From NCBI GenBank assembly GCA_049510975.1, contig JBEKYM010000020.1, positions 1 to 64,000 on the forward strand: DNA of 64,000 nt, given 5' to 3'. Below are positions 10,064 to 21,430 of the stretch, piece after piece. The notes under the pieces are model-generated. The model was not told the origin of the DNA. It did no database searches and saw only the letters and a program-made list of their open reading frames with translations. The DNA comes from JAKACA01 sp049510975. GTDB taxonomy: Bacteria > Actinomycetota > Acidimicrobiia > Acidimicrobiales > Bog-793. The stretch's first letter is position 1. Each line of letters starts with the position of its first letter. The position numbers and the translations under genes are program-made.

Positions 10064-10527
10064 ATGGAAGCCGAACAAGTAGCCGAGCGAGCCGAGCGAA
10101 ACGCCCTCGGCGCCGGCCGCATCGCTGCCTGGATCGCCCGCCAGGTGGAGATGAGCCTGGCCGAGAGCGATCTGTCGCTCTCGCAGTACCGCGTCCTCGG
10201 CTTGCTCAGCGAGGAGATGTCCCTCCCATCCTCGCTGGCGGCTCGCCTCGACGTCCGCCGGCCGAGCATCACGGCCGTCGTCGATGGGCTGGTGAGCAGG
10301 GGCCTTGTCGTTCGGAGCCACGCCGAGGACGACCGGCGGCAGGTCACTCATGGCATCACGGAGCAAGGTCGGGCAGTGCTGAAGGCAGCCGATGACGCCG
10401 TGGACGCCCGCCTCGTCGCCATCGCCGGCTACCTCGATGACGAGGCGGAGTCGGCCCAGGCCATCGGCGCCCTGGCCCTGTGGGGCAAGGCGCTCATCAA
10501 CGTTCGACATGCGAAGCTCGCCGCTCG

Positions 10528-10531
<4 letters not shown>
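10064..10531 (+). CDS. MarR-family regulator, first gene of an ABC exporter operon
   Basis: A 155-residue MarR protein. LSLSQYRVLGLLSEEMSLPSSLAARLDV (about 36-63) forms the winged-helix entry, RPSITAVVDGLVSRGLVVRSHAEDDRRQV (about 65-93) the recognition helix and wing, with the DDRR motif typical of the family. The start at ATG 10064 is supported by the -10 box just upstream. Its stop overlaps the start of the ABC exporter gene (ATGA at 10528-10531), so regulator and transporter are co-translated. This is the usual arrangement for a drug-responsive repressor controlling its own efflux pump. Confidence 0.93.
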
Positions 10532-12626
<2,095 letters not shown>

Positions 12627-12630
<4 letters not shown>

Positions 12631-14579
12631 TGTTCGGCGGCGGCGGAGCGCCGATGGGACGGCCGGGGGCGGCGCCGGGTCTTCCCTTCGGCGGCATCCC
12701 CTCTGAGCTGCAGGCCGGAGTCGACCAGCTCCTCGCCGAAGAAACCACCCACCCCGACCCCACCCTCTCCTTCTCCCAGCTCCCGTCGGCCGATGAACAG
12801 CGCCGCCTCACGCTCTGGCGACTGCTCACCCAGTACCCGGGCATGCTCTGGCTGGCGGCCATCCTCGTCGTCGTCATCGCCGTCGCCACCCAGGCAGGGC
12901 CGTCGATCACCGAGTACGCCATCGACCACGGGATGACCCGCCCGCACGACAGCCTCACCGTCGTGGTCGTGGCGGCCGCCGTCTACCTCGTGGCCGTCGT
13001 CATCAGCGCCCTCGCCCAGCGGGCGCAGGTGAAGGTCACCGGTCGCCTCGCCGCCTGGGTCATGAACGACCTGCGTGTCAAGGTGTTCACGCATTTGCAG
13101 CGGCTGTCGTTGGGTTTCTTCACGGCGGAGAAGGCCGGCGTCATCATGAGCCGCATGACGAGCGACATCGAGAACCTCCAGCAACTGCTGCAGGACGGTC
13201 TCGCTCAGTTCGCCATTCAGGGCCTCACCATGGTCGTGATCACGATCCGCTTGTTCACCTGGAACGTGCGGCTGGCGTTCATCACCGTCGTGCTGATCAT
13301 CCCGATCCTCACGGTGATGTCGCTGTGGTTCCGGATCGCTTCGGAGCGGGGCTACGACAAGGTGCGCGACGGCATCGCCAACGTCCTCGCCGACCTCTCC
13401 GAGAGCCTGCACGGCGTCCGCATCGTCACCGCTCACAACCGCCAGCGCCAGAACGTCATCCACCACCGCAACGTCGTCGGCGAGTACCGCGATGCCAACG
13501 ACTACACCGCCCAGATCAACGCCGTCTACGGGCCGGGCACCCAGATGCTCGGTGTGCTCGGCCAAGGTGCGCTGCTCGGCATCGGCGGCGACATGGTGCT
13601 GCGCGGGAGCTTGTCGCTCGGGGTGCTGGTGGGTTTCTTCTTGTATTTGAACCGCTTCCTCGCACCCATCCAGCTCCTCGTGCAGCAGTACAACACCTAC
13701 CAGCAGGGTCAAGCGTCCGTGTTCAAGCTGCGCGGGCTGCTCGAGACCCCTCCCGAGGTACCCGAGTCAGCCGATGCGATCGAGCTGCCGGACATCGACG
13801 GCGAGATCGTCTTCGAGCACGTGTCGTTCGGCTACGACCCGGCAGTGCCGGTGATCCATGGCGTCGACTTGCGCATCGCCCCCGGCGAGACGGTGGCCTT
13901 CGTCGGATCCACCGGTGCCGGCAAGTCGACGCTGGCGAAACTGATCACGCGCTTCTACGACCCGACGGAAGGCCGAGTCCTCATCGACGGCTACGACTTG
14001 AAGACGGTGACGTTCCAGTCGCTGCGGCGCCAGCTTGGCGTCGTGCCGCAGGAGCCGTTCCTGTTCGCCGGCACCGTCCGGGACAACATCGCCTTCGCGC
14101 GGCCGTCGGCGTCCGACGACGAGGTGGACGAAGCCGTGCGCGCCGTGGGGCTCGTGGACGTCATCGAGCGCTTGCCGAACGGGCTCGACTCGGTCGTGCA
14201 CGAGCGCGGGCAGTCGCTGTCGTCAGGCGAGCGCCAGCTGCTCGCCCTGGCGAGGGCGTTCCTCGCCCACCCGCGTGTCCTCGTGCTCGACGAGGCCACG
14301 TCCAACCTCGACCTGCAGTCGGAGACGAAGATCGAGGCGGCGCTCGACGTCCTCCTCGAGGCCCGTACTGCCGTCCTCATCGCTCACCGGCTCTCGACGG
14401 CCATGAAAGCCGACCGCATCGTCGTCGTCGAAGGCGGCGAGATCGTCGAATCGGGTACTCACGACGCACTCGTGGCGGCCGGGGGGCGCTACGCCGAGAT
14501 GTACTCCACCTGGGTGCGACAGGCCGAAGGCACGAGCGACGGCCACGCCGGCGCCGGCGCCGGCGCTGCTCTCGCCTGA
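12627..14579 (+). CDS. ABC exporter half-transporter with canonical ATP site (subunit B)
   Basis: A 650-residue half-transporter that pairs with the preceding gene. It has a Gly/Pro-rich lead (MMFGGGGAPMGRPGAAPG), six membrane segments (about 70-330), and an ATPase domain with Walker A GSTGAGKST (from 427), Q-loop VPQEPFLF, an unusual signature LSSGERQ, and Walker B VLVLDEATS with Asp555-Glu556 intact. Start ATG 12627 overlaps the stop of subunit A. The heterodimer would have one hydrolytic and one degenerate site. Followed convergently by the second CAP-like gene. Confidence 0.93.
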
Positions 14580-14613
14580 ACCTCGTCGCGCCAGCGACCC
14601 GCCCGGTGCGGTG

Positions 14614-15435
14614 TCAGTGCCCGAAGACGAGCCGCTGCACGTCGGGCCAGGTGAAGACCATGTCGGTCGGCAAGGCACCGCAGTCGTTCACGAAGATCTC
14701 GGTGATGGCAGGGCTGAAGTCGACCTTCGAGGTCACTTCGGCGACCCCCATGAGGATGTGCACTTGCGAGCCCCGCGAGCAGTAGCCCGGGTTCTCGTAG
14801 TCGTCGAGGGTGTTCTTGCGGTGCGCCCAGCACGCCGACTGATCGGCCTGCGTGCAGCTGGCGTTGGGCGAGTCGAGGCCGTCGTCGTACATCCAGTAGT
14901 AGTTCGCCCCCATGGCGTTCGCGGTGCCCTCGGCGAAGTTCGCACCGTAGGTGGTTGCCGATCCGCCGGTCGTGAGGTGATAGGGCAACGAGATCGAGGG
15001 ATCGATCTGGTGGGCGGCGGCGTTCGAGGCAACGGCGTCCAGCTGAGCGGTCATGCCCGCCATGGCCGGCTCACCGCGGGCGGTGCGCTCGATGTTCGCG
15101 ATGGCGAAGACCTGCTCCGACGGTGTCAGCCGGTCGAAGGCCGCCAGGTTGAAACTGTTCGGCATCGGCGGCAGCGGCTCGTGGGTCCGGGCGTCGTCGA
15201 GCGCCTTCAGGATCGTCCCGTTGCAGGTGGCCGAGTCGTCAGCGACGCGGACGCCGCACACGCCCTCCCGCAGGAAGACCGGGTCCGGGGGGATCGAGCG
15301 AGGAAGGGTCATCTTCACGCTATGGCCCTGCTTGGCGGCGGCGCCGGCGGCGGCGGACGAGCCCAGCACGCTGGCGACGGCGGCCGTGACAAGCCCGGCG
15401 GACGTGACCAGACGCCCGGTGCGACTGCGTGGCAT
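14614..15435 (-). CDS. Secreted CAP-superfamily-like protein (paralogue 2)
   Basis: A 273-residue exported protein with a signal peptide (MPRSRTGRLVTSAGLVTAAVASVLGSSAAAGAAA region, split here as n-region, core and AxA-type end by residue 33). The mature domain repeats the paralogue at 9123-9956 almost throughout: YGANFAEGTANAMGAN, WMYDDGLDSPNASC, CWAHRKNTL, and the same GALPTDMVFTWPDVQ tail. The CAP signature here is AHRKN rather than GHRKN. Start ATG 15435 follows a GATACT element by six bases, possibly a weak leaderless promoter. Sitting at the far side of the MarR-exporter operon from its twin, it may share function with it. Confidence 0.8.
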   Translation of the reverse strand: MPRSRTGRLVTSAGLVTAAVASVLGSSAAAGAAAKQGHSVKMTLPRSIPPDPVFLREGVCGVRVADDSATCNGTILKALDDARTHEPLPPMPNSFNLAAFDRLTPSEQVFAIANIERTARGEPAMAGMTAQLDAVASNAAAHQIDPSISLPYHLTTGGSATTYGANFAEGTANAMGANYYWMYDDGLDSPNASCTQADQSACWAHRKNTLDDYENPGYCSRGSQVHILMGVAEVTSKVDFSPAITEIFVNDCGALPTDMVFTWPDVQRLVFGH

Positions 15436-15514
15436 GTCACCAGTATCGGTTGAGCGCGGGCGAAAGTGGTGGACCTTCGCAGAAACCTGCGGGTAGCTGC
15501 CGGTGTGGCTACGG

Positions 15515-16384
15515 TCAGCCGGCAGGTGGGAAGAGCTTGATCCCCCAGGCCTTCTCCATCGGTGCCACGAGCGCTTGCGCCAGCAGGTCGAAACCACCAG
15601 TGGCGAGATGCACGCCATCAGGGTCTCGCAGCAGCACGGTCTGGCCATGGACAACGAGCGAGGAGGTGTACTGCCCCTGCGGCGTGGCCAGCACGGGCCA
15701 GGATGAGAAGTACGTCACACCGGGGTGTTTTGTCGCCTCCTGGGCGTAGATGGCGTTCAACTGCTGCATCTCGGAACTGAAGCCGGCGCTCTCCATGATC
15801 GGCATGCCGACCCAGAGGACTCGGACCTTGGCAGCGACGGCCTCGCTCATCATGTCGGCCACCCTCGACCGGTAGACGCTGAACCAAAGGGGGGTGCCGT
15901 AGGCGACGGCCTCCCCATTCACATCGAAACCCTGAGCGTCGTTCCCACCGAGAAAGATGACCACCGCACCCGGGTGGTACTCCTGGAGGAGCGCCTCCAG
16001 CCTGGCCGGCCAGTTGTAGTAGTCGGGACGGGCAAGGCCGGTGTCGCCCACGGCGTCTTGCTCGATCTTCACGTAGGGGTCCGTCGCAAAGACGTCGTCT
16101 CCGAGACCGAACCCCAGGTCCATGCCCAAGGAGTCGCCGATCTCCACGATGGTGAGCGGCTGGGCCGCAGTGGGCTGAGGCAGCGGCGCCTCCATCGGCG
16201 ACGTCGTCGTGGTGGTCGTGCTCGTGCTGTCGTGCCCCGGCTTCGTCTTCACCGTGGTCTTGCTCGTGGTCGGGCTGGAGGAGCCTCCGCCGCCGCTCGT
16301 CGTCGAGCCGCAGGCAGCGAGCCCGACTGCGGCGGCGCACACGACGAGGACGGCGACACGAGGGGTCCGAAAGGCGAATGGCAC
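15515..16384 (-). CDS. SGNH/GDSL-type hydrolase lipoprotein (DUF459-like)
   Basis: A 289-residue exported protein. GTG start at 16384; the signal peptide ends in lipobox LAAC, so it is a predicted lipoprotein. A Ser/Thr/Gly linker (about 26-65) tethers the catalytic domain. SGNH blocks are visible: IVEIGDSLGMDLG (nucleophile Ser), FLGGNDAQG (Asn block), and DPDGVHLATGG with the C-terminal Asp-x-x-His. Such enzymes hydrolyse esters or acyl groups on envelope polymers or lipids. Monocistronic, convergent with nothing close; substrate unknown. Confidence 0.85.
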   Translation of the reverse strand: MPFAFRTPRVAVLVVCAAAVGLAACGSTTSGGGGSSSPTTSKTTVKTKPGHDSTSTTTTTTSPMEAPLPQPTAAQPLTIVEIGDSLGMDLGFGLGDDVFATDPYVKIEQDAVGDTGLARPDYYNWPARLEALLQEYHPGAVVIFLGGNDAQGFDVNGEAVAYGTPLWFSVYRSRVADMMSEAVAAKVRVLWVGMPIMESAGFSSEMQQLNAIYAQEATKHPGVTYFSSWPVLATPQGQYTSSLVVHGQTVLLRDPDGVHLATGGFDLLAQALVAPMEKAWGIKLFPPAG

Positions 16385-16519
16385 CAGACAGATCTATCAA
16401 GAAGCAAGGCGCGTTGGGGGGCACCGACAAGAATCTGCCACGCCACGGACGCTCAGGCCCTCGGTGAGGCGAAGCGCTACCTCACGCTTCGATGACCGTG
16501 CCGGCGGGCGGCGGGCGCC

Positions 16520-17326
16520 TCAGCGGAAACGGCGAAAGTCCGGAGGGCGCTTCTCTGCAAACGCCTGCACGCCCTCGTTGCCCTCCTCGCCGTGGCCGTA
16601 CAACTCGAGCCCGTCGAAGGCGAGGGTGGAGATGCCGGCGATGTGATCGGTGTCGGCGTTGAACGAGTGCTTCAGGAACTTGATGGCTGTCGGCGAGTAC
16701 GAGCCGATCTTTCTTGCCCAGGCCCGCGACGTCTCCATCAGGTCGGCGGCCGGAACCACCTCGTTGACCAGTCCCCAACGCTCGGCCGTGGCGGCGTCGT
16801 AGCGGTCGAGCAGGAACCAGATCTGCCGAGCGCGCTTCTCCCCCACCACGCGGGCCAGGTACGCCGAACCGAACCCGGCGTCGAACGAGCCCACCCTCGG
16901 CCCGGCCTGCCCGAAGGTGGCGTGGTCGGCCGCCACGGTCAGGTCGGCGAGCACGTGCAGCACGTGGCCCCCGCCCATGGCGACGCCGTTGACGGCGGCG
17001 ATGACGGGTTTCGGGATGTCGCGCATGATCCGGTGCAGGCGTTCGATCTCGAAGGTCCCCCACTCGGTCTCGCCGTAGCTGCCCGTCTCGGCTCGCTCCT
17101 TCACGTCGCCCCCGCTGCAAAAGGCCCGATCGCCGGCGCCCGTGAGGATGACGGCCGCAACCCTCGGGTCCACCCAGGCGTGTTTGAAGGCGGAGATGAG
17201 CTCGTCGACCGTCCGGCCCCGGAAGGCGTTCAGACGCTCCGGCCGGTTGATCGTCACGAGCGCGTAGGTGTCCTCCTCGACGGAGTAGGTGATGTCGGTG
17301 AACTCGTCGATGCGCATGGCAACCAT
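16520..17326 (-). CDS. Crotonase-superfamily enzyme, MenB/BadI-like
   Basis: A 268-residue CoA-acting enzyme. GDRAFCSGGDVKER (about 87-100) is the first oxyanion loop. NGVAMGGGHVLHVLADL and FGQAGPRVGSFDAGFGSAYLARVVGEKRARQIWFL follow the 1,4-dihydroxy-2-naphthoyl-CoA synthase (MenB) pattern rather than ordinary enoyl-CoA hydratase, including the Ser-Phe-Asp used in MenB catalysis. The tail EKRPPDFRRFR also fits MenB, or the ring-cleaving relative BadI. No other menaquinone or benzoate genes are near, so the choice stays open. Starts at ATG 17326 or 17317, neither with a ribosome site; divergent from the LLM gene. Confidence 0.8.
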   Translation of the reverse strand: MVAMRIDEFTDITYSVEEDTYALVTINRPERLNAFRGRTVDELISAFKHAWVDPRVAAVILTGAGDRAFCSGGDVKERAETGSYGETEWGTFEIERLHRIMRDIPKPVIAAVNGVAMGGGHVLHVLADLTVAADHATFGQAGPRVGSFDAGFGSAYLARVVGEKRARQIWFLLDRYDAATAERWGLVNEVVPAADLMETSRAWARKIGSYSPTAIKFLKHSFNADTDHIAGISTLAFDGLELYGHGEEGNEGVQAFAEKRPPDFRRFR

Positions 17327-17343
17327 CTGAGCACGTGCCGGCC

Positions 17344-17349
17344 TAGGTT
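17344..17349 (+). promoter_or_regulatory. -10 box TAGGTT, leaderless promoter of the LLM gene
   Basis: TAGGTT ends six bases before ATG 17356. The 29-bp gap to the divergent crotonase gene leaves no room for a leader. Confidence 0.45.
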
Positions 17350-17355
17350 GGCGGT

Positions 17356-18189
17356 ATGCGCTTTGCCTTCAAGACCGCCCCTCAGAACACCACCTGGCCG
17401 GACATGCTGGCGGTGTGGAGGGCTGCCGACGACATCGAGGTGTTCGAGTCCGGCTGGACGTTCGATCACTTCTACCCGATCTTCTCCGACTCGACTGGCC
17501 CATGCCTCGAGGGTTGGGTGACGCTCACGGCGCTCGCCCAGGCGACGACACGTCTCCGCCTCGGCACGCTCGTCACGGGCATCCACTACCGGCACCCGGC
17601 GGTGCTGGCCAACATGGCGGCGACGCTCGACATCGTCTCGGGCGGCCGGCTGGAGATCGGGATCGGCGCTGGATGGAACGAGGAGGAATCGGGCGCCTAC
17701 GGCATCCCGCTCGGCAACGCTCGTGAACGGAGCGACCGCTTCGAGGAGGCGTGCGAGGTCCTCGTCGGGCTGCTGAGCGACGACACGACGTCATTCGCGG
17801 GTACGTACTTCCAGCTCACCGATGCCCGCTGCAGCCCGCCACCCCTCCAACGACCACACCCCCCCATCTGCATCGGCGGGAGCGGTGAGCAGCGGACGCT
17901 GCGGACGGTGGCGCGCTTCGCCCAGCATTGGAACTTCGTGGGGGGCACCGTGCCGGAGTTCGTCCACAAGCGCGAGGTCCTGCACGAGCACTGCGCCTCC
18001 GTCGGGCGGGATCCCTCCGAGATTCTCCTGTCCAGCCACGTGCCCTTCGACGGCGAGGCGAAAGCGACGGCGGAGCGAGCCGCCGAGCTGGCCGAAGTAG
18101 GCGCTGGGCTCGCCATCGTCCAGCTGCGGCCGCCGCACACGCCGGCGGTGCTCGAGCCGCTCGCCGAAGCCCTCGCCGAGCTGCGATGA
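17356..18189 (+). CDS. LLM-class (F420-dependent type) oxidoreductase
   Basis: A 277-residue TIM-barrel oxidoreductase of the luciferase-like monooxygenase superfamily. Landmarks are FESGWTFDHFYP (34-45), RLRLGTLVTGIHYRHPAVLANMAATLDIVSGGRLEIGIGAGWNEEE (about 71-115) and PICIGGSGEQRTLR near 173. The GIGAGW segment is typical of F420-dependent actinobacterial members. Substrate unknown. Its TGA overlaps the ATG of the DUF664 gene at 18186, so the two are co-translated. Promoter appears leaderless. Confidence 0.88.
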   Translation: MRFAFKTAPQNTTWPDMLAVWRAADDIEVFESGWTFDHFYPIFSDSTGPCLEGWVTLTALAQATTRLRLGTLVTGIHYRHPAVLANMAATLDIVSGGRLEIGIGAGWNEEESGAYGIPLGNARERSDRFEEACEVLVGLLSDDTTSFAGTYFQLTDARCSPPPLQRPHPPICIGGSGEQRTLRTVARFAQHWNFVGGTVPEFVHKREVLHEHCASVGRDPSEILLSSHVPFDGEAKATAERAAELAEVGAGLAIVQLRPPHTPAVLEPLAEALAELR

Positions 18190-18692
18190 ACTTCCGCGAT
18201 CTCCTGCTCGACAGTTTCGCCCGCATCCGCGAGGCCTACGACGACGTGCTCGACGGCATCACCGATGAGCAGCTCGAGTACCGGAGCGACGCTGACGCCA
18301 ATTCGATCGCCTGGCTCTGCTGGCATCTCACTCGCATCCAGGACGACCACATCGCCGGCGCCGCCGGCCTGCCGCAGGTCTGGACGTCGCAAGGGTGGCA
18401 GGAGCGTTTCGGGCTGCCCCTCCCGCCGGAGGATCACGGCTACGGGCATGGCAGCGAGCAGGTGGCGGTCGTGAAGGCATCGGCGGAGCTGCTGGCGGGC
18501 TACCACGTAGCCGTCCACGCCCAGACGGTCACCGTGATCACGGCGCTGACGGAGGCCGATCTCGAGCGCATCGTGGACGAATCCTGGGATCCGCCTGTCA
18601 CCTTCGGCGTGCGGCTCGTCAGCGTCATCGCCGACGACCTCCAGCACACCGGTCAGGCGGCCTTCGTGCGCGGGCTGGCCGAGCGGAGCTGA
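18186..18692 (+). CDS. DUF664/DinB-fold protein (putative thiol-dependent transferase)
   Basis: A 168-residue four-helix-bundle protein of the DinB/DUF664 group. SIAWLCWHLTRIQDDHIAG (about 39-57) carries the first metal-binding His, and DDLQHTGQAAFVRGL near 153-167 the last, as in mycothiol- or bacillithiol-linked DinB-fold proteins. It is not the DNA polymerase DinB. Start ATG overlaps the stop of the LLM oxidoreductase gene. In actinobacteria such proteins often work with a low-molecular-weight thiol, so the pair may oxidise and then conjugate or detoxify a compound; that is inference. Confidence 0.8.
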   Translation: MNFRDLLLDSFARIREAYDDVLDGITDEQLEYRSDADANSIAWLCWHLTRIQDDHIAGAAGLPQVWTSQGWQERFGLPLPPEDHGYGHGSEQVAVVKASAELLAGYHVAVHAQTVTVITALTEADLERIVDESWDPPVTFGVRLVSVIADDLQHTGQAAFVRGLAERS

Positions 18693-18710
18693 CGTCCCGA
18701 CACGCCGGCC

Positions 18711-19754
18711 CTAGGGCGCCGGAGAAGCGAGACCGACGGCGGACATCGCCCGACGGTAGGCGACCGCAACGGCGTCGAATTTCAGGTGGATCTCGGCGGT
18801 GATATCGAAGGGCACCCGCTCCGGGCGCTGCGACTCGACGATCCGGCGATCCTGCTCGAAGATGACGTCCTCGAACCGGCGGATCGTGTCGTCGTCCGCC
18901 TCGAGGTCGTAGTTGCGCGCCACGAAGAGCCAGCCGCGGCAGTGGTCGGCGTCGACCGGCTGCGAAGCGAAGAAGTACACCATGGCCGACTCCCCGCCCC
19001 AGCCCAGGCGAAGGAGCAAGGTGTAGGGCAGGTGCACCTCGTAGTGGCTGCGGCGAGTCGGGCGCTCGCGCTCCTCGTTGGCAAAGATCGGGAACTCCTC
19101 GCTGTTGGCAGCTTCCGGCCGAACGATGTCATAGGAGAGAACGTGACCCGCCGTTCGCACGGAGTAGTCGGGCACGACGGGTCGCTCCGGGTCGCCCAGC
19201 AGCCCGGGATGGACCCAGGGAAAGTGTCCGAAATCGGTGAAGTTCTCGAGCTGCCTGGACGCGTCCGCCTCCCAGTCGTACGGGCCGCACGGGACCGCCC
19301 GCCAGCTGCCCGACGCTTCGGGTGCCAGCTCCGGGACGTCGGGCAGGTCCCATCGGGGCGGTTCCAAGGCCACCCAGATCAGTCCGTGCCGCTCGGTGCA
19401 CCCGAAGGTCGTCACACAGGCTTTCTGGGGGACGCGATCGGGTTGCTCCAATTGAGGGATGAGCCTGCAGCGCCCGGTGCCGTCGTAGCGCCACCCGTGA
19501 TACGGGCACACGATCTCGTCGCCCGATACGCGCCCGAGCGACAGGGCCGTGCCTCGGTGGATGCAGACATCGGTCATCGCTCGGGCGACTCCGGCCGAGT
19601 CACGCCACACCACGACCGGCTCACCGAGCAGCGTCACCGCCACCGGCTCGACGGCCACGTCGGCGGCGAACGCAACCGGGTGCCAGCAGGATGCCAGCGG
19701 GCCGAGCGCGGACGGGCCGGCGGTACCGGAGGCGCTCGCATCGCTGACTCGCAT
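18711..19754 (-). CDS. Rieske non-heme iron oxygenase, alpha subunit type
   Basis: A 347-residue oxygenase component. The Rieske cluster ligands are Cys64-x-His66 and Cys83-x-x-His86 (TDVCIHRGTA and VCPYHGW). The mononuclear iron site is NFTDFGHFPWVH at 171-182, with Asn171/Asp174/His177/His182. The C-terminal part resembles vanillate-demethylase/pheophorbide-oxygenase-like families. I start at ATG 19754; an upstream in-frame start at 19850 would add 32 residues. A TAGGCT box lies eight bases upstream. No ferredoxin or reductase gene is adjacent, so electrons must come from elsewhere. Substrate unknown. Confidence 0.9.
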   Translation of the reverse strand: MRVSDASASGTAGPSALGPLASCWHPVAFAADVAVEPVAVTLLGEPVVVWRDSAGVARAMTDVCIHRGTALSLGRVSGDEIVCPYHGWRYDGTGRCRLIPQLEQPDRVPQKACVTTFGCTERHGLIWVALEPPRWDLPDVPELAPEASGSWRAVPCGPYDWEADASRQLENFTDFGHFPWVHPGLLGDPERPVVPDYSVRTAGHVLSYDIVRPEAANSEEFPIFANEERERPTRRSHYEVHLPYTLLLRLGWGGESAMVYFFASQPVDADHCRGWLFVARNYDLEADDDTIRRFEDVIFEQDRRIVESQRPERVPFDITAEIHLKFDAVAVAYRRAMSAVGLASPAP

Positions 19755-19762
19755 ACCAGGCG

Positions 19763-19768
19763 AGCCTA
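19763..19768 (-). promoter_or_regulatory. -10 box TAGGCT for the Rieske oxygenase gene
   Basis: On the minus strand TAGGCT lies eight bases before ATG 19754, consistent with a leaderless or near-leaderless transcript and with the shorter start. Confidence 0.4.
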
Positions 19769-19849
19769 CGCACCCTTCGCCGGCCGCTCCGTCGACCCAT
19801 CGTGGCGGTCGGCCCGGCGTGCGACCCGACCCGACCCGTCGCCCCGTCA

Positions 19850-19855
19850 TAGGCT
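19850..19855 (+). promoter_or_regulatory. -10 box TAGGCT for the GNAT gene at 19862
   Basis: TAGGCT ends six bases before ATG 19862. It is the same hexamer used on the opposite strand by the divergent Rieske gene. Confidence 0.45.
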
Positions 19856-19861
19856 TGCGGC

Positions 19862-20338
19862 ATGACGACCCACCTGCGTCCGATGGAAGACGAGGAGCTT
19901 CAGGCGTGGATGAAGGATCAGCGCGAGCACTACATCGAGGACCGCATCGGCACCGGTGAGCAACCCGAGGAAGCCGAACGCATTGCCACGGAGCAGTACG
20001 CCATGCTGTTCCCCGAAGGCAAGCCGGCGCCCGGTCACTTCCTCTCCCGTGTCGTGGACGGCGACGAGCCCGTCGGCTGGCTCTGGATCGGTCCGCGCAC
20101 GCCCGCTCGCCCCGATGCGTACTGGGTCTGGGACGTGGTCATCGAGGAGGCACACCGCGGTCGCGGGTACGGGCGCGCCGCCATGCTGCTGGCCGAGGAG
20201 CAGGCGCACGGTGCCGGCGCCACCGAGATCGGCCTGAACGTCTTCGGTTACAACGCCGTCGCCCGCGGCCTGTACGAATCGCTCGGGTACGAGACGACGA
20301 CGCTGCAGATGCGCAAGGAGCTCCCCGCCGGCAGCTGA
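19862..20338 (+). CDS. GNAT-family N-acetyltransferase
   Basis: A 158-residue acetyl-CoA-dependent transferase. The acetyl-CoA pyrophosphate loop reads EEAHRGRGYGRAAMLLAEE (about 97-115), followed by the motif B strand GATEIGLNVFGYNAVARGLYESLGYE. The N-terminal 70 residues vary, as usual for acceptor binding. Substrate cannot be predicted. Preceded by a leaderless-type promoter and convergent with the permease gene that ends 12 bp downstream. Confidence 0.88.
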   Translation: MTTHLRPMEDEELQAWMKDQREHYIEDRIGTGEQPEEAERIATEQYAMLFPEGKPAPGHFLSRVVDGDEPVGWLWIGPRTPARPDAYWVWDVVIEEAHRGRGYGRAAMLLAEEQAHGAGATEIGLNVFGYNAVARGLYESLGYETTTLQMRKELPAGS

Positions 20339-20350
20339 GAGGCGCCGCTG

Positions 20351-21430
20351 TTAGAGCCGGCCCTGGCGCGGGTCGAGCGCCGCTCCGACCTTCTGTCCCA
20401 TGTAGTTGAGGGCCATGATCGTGATCACGAAGACGATCATCGGAGCGAAGGTCAGCTGCGGGGCGGTCGTCAGCTGCTGCTGGCCGGTGGCGATCATGTC
20501 GCCCCACGACAACGAGTTCGGAGGCCCGAGCCCGAGGTAGGCAAGGGCGCCCTCGGCCAGGATGGCGATCGAGGCGCCGATCGCCGCATAGGAAGCGATC
20601 GGGAGGGCGACGAGGGGCAGGATGTCACGAACGAGGATGCGGCGCGGCCGCGCTCCGAGCGAGAGCGCCGCCAGCACGAAGTCACGCTGCGACACCGCCA
20701 GCGAGGTGGCGCGGGCGATGCGGGCGTAGGCCGGTATCGACAACAGGGCGATGGCCAAGATGACGTTGCCGAGGCTCTGCCCGAGGAAGGCGACGAAGGC
20801 CAGCAGGAGGATGAGGCCGGGCAGCGTCAGGAGAACATCGGTCACCCACACGACGGCGACGTCGATGGCTCCCCGATAGAAACCCGCCAGGATCCCGAGA
20901 CCCCCGCCGATGACGAGCCCCACCAGCACCGAGGAGAAGCCGATCAGCATCGAGATGCGTGCTCCGGCAACGACCTGGCTGAACAGGTCGTGACCGATCA
21001 GGTCGGTGCCGAAGAGATGGTGCCAGGACGGGCCTTGGTTCGGCGGACCAGCCAGGACCTGGTTGGGGTTGTCCAGTGGCAGCACGTTGTCAAAGATGGC
21101 AGCGAAGATCACGAGGGCCATCCAGCCCGTCGCCAGCCAGAAGCCGAACCCGAGTCCCTTGCGCGAACCGGCGCCGGGCACGAAGGCCGCCGGCGCCGAC
21201 AAGGCCGCCAGCCGGAGCGCTTCGATCTCGGCGTCGGCCTCCTCCGTGCCCTCGATGAGGCCGGCGCTCCGGACCGAGGCGGCTTCCTCGGCTGCCTGAC
21301 GGGCACGAGCGCTGTCCTCGAGGGCTGCCTTCAATCCCTCCTCGGCGCGGCCGACCACGGCGGCGTCCGAAGCCGATCGTTGCCGCCGGCCGCGTCCTCT
21401 CGTTTCGGTGTCAGCCGATGAGTCGGGCAC
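20351..21430 (-). CDS. Peptide-type ABC importer permease, DppC/OppC-like, with long N-terminal extension
   Basis: A 359-residue inner-membrane permease. The core (about 105-359) has the DppC layout: a first membrane segment (FWLATGWMALVIFAAIFD), the LFGTDLIGHDLFSQVVAGAR motif, five further segments, and the ATPase-contact loop ARIARATSLAVSQRDFVLAALSLGA. Before the first segment is a roughly 100-residue Ala/Glu/Arg-rich extension not seen in typical DppC. GTG 21430 is preceded by GAGGG at six bases and overlaps the upstream permease gene by 20 bp. Third gene of a binding protein-permease-permease operon lacking an ATPase. Confidence 0.9.
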   Translation of the reverse strand: MPDSSADTETRGRGRRQRSASDAAVVGRAEEGLKAALEDSARARQAAEEAASVRSAGLIEGTEEADAEIEALRLAALSAPAAFVPGAGSRKGLGFGFWLATGWMALVIFAAIFDNVLPLDNPNQVLAGPPNQGPSWHHLFGTDLIGHDLFSQVVAGARISMLIGFSSVLVGLVIGGGLGILAGFYRGAIDVAVVWVTDVLLTLPGLILLLAFVAFLGQSLGNVILAIALLSIPAYARIARATSLAVSQRDFVLAALSLGARPRRILVRDILPLVALPIASYAAIGASIAILAEGALAYLGLGPPNSLSWGDMIATGQQQLTTAPQLTFAPMIVFVITIMALNYMGQKVGAALDPRQGRL

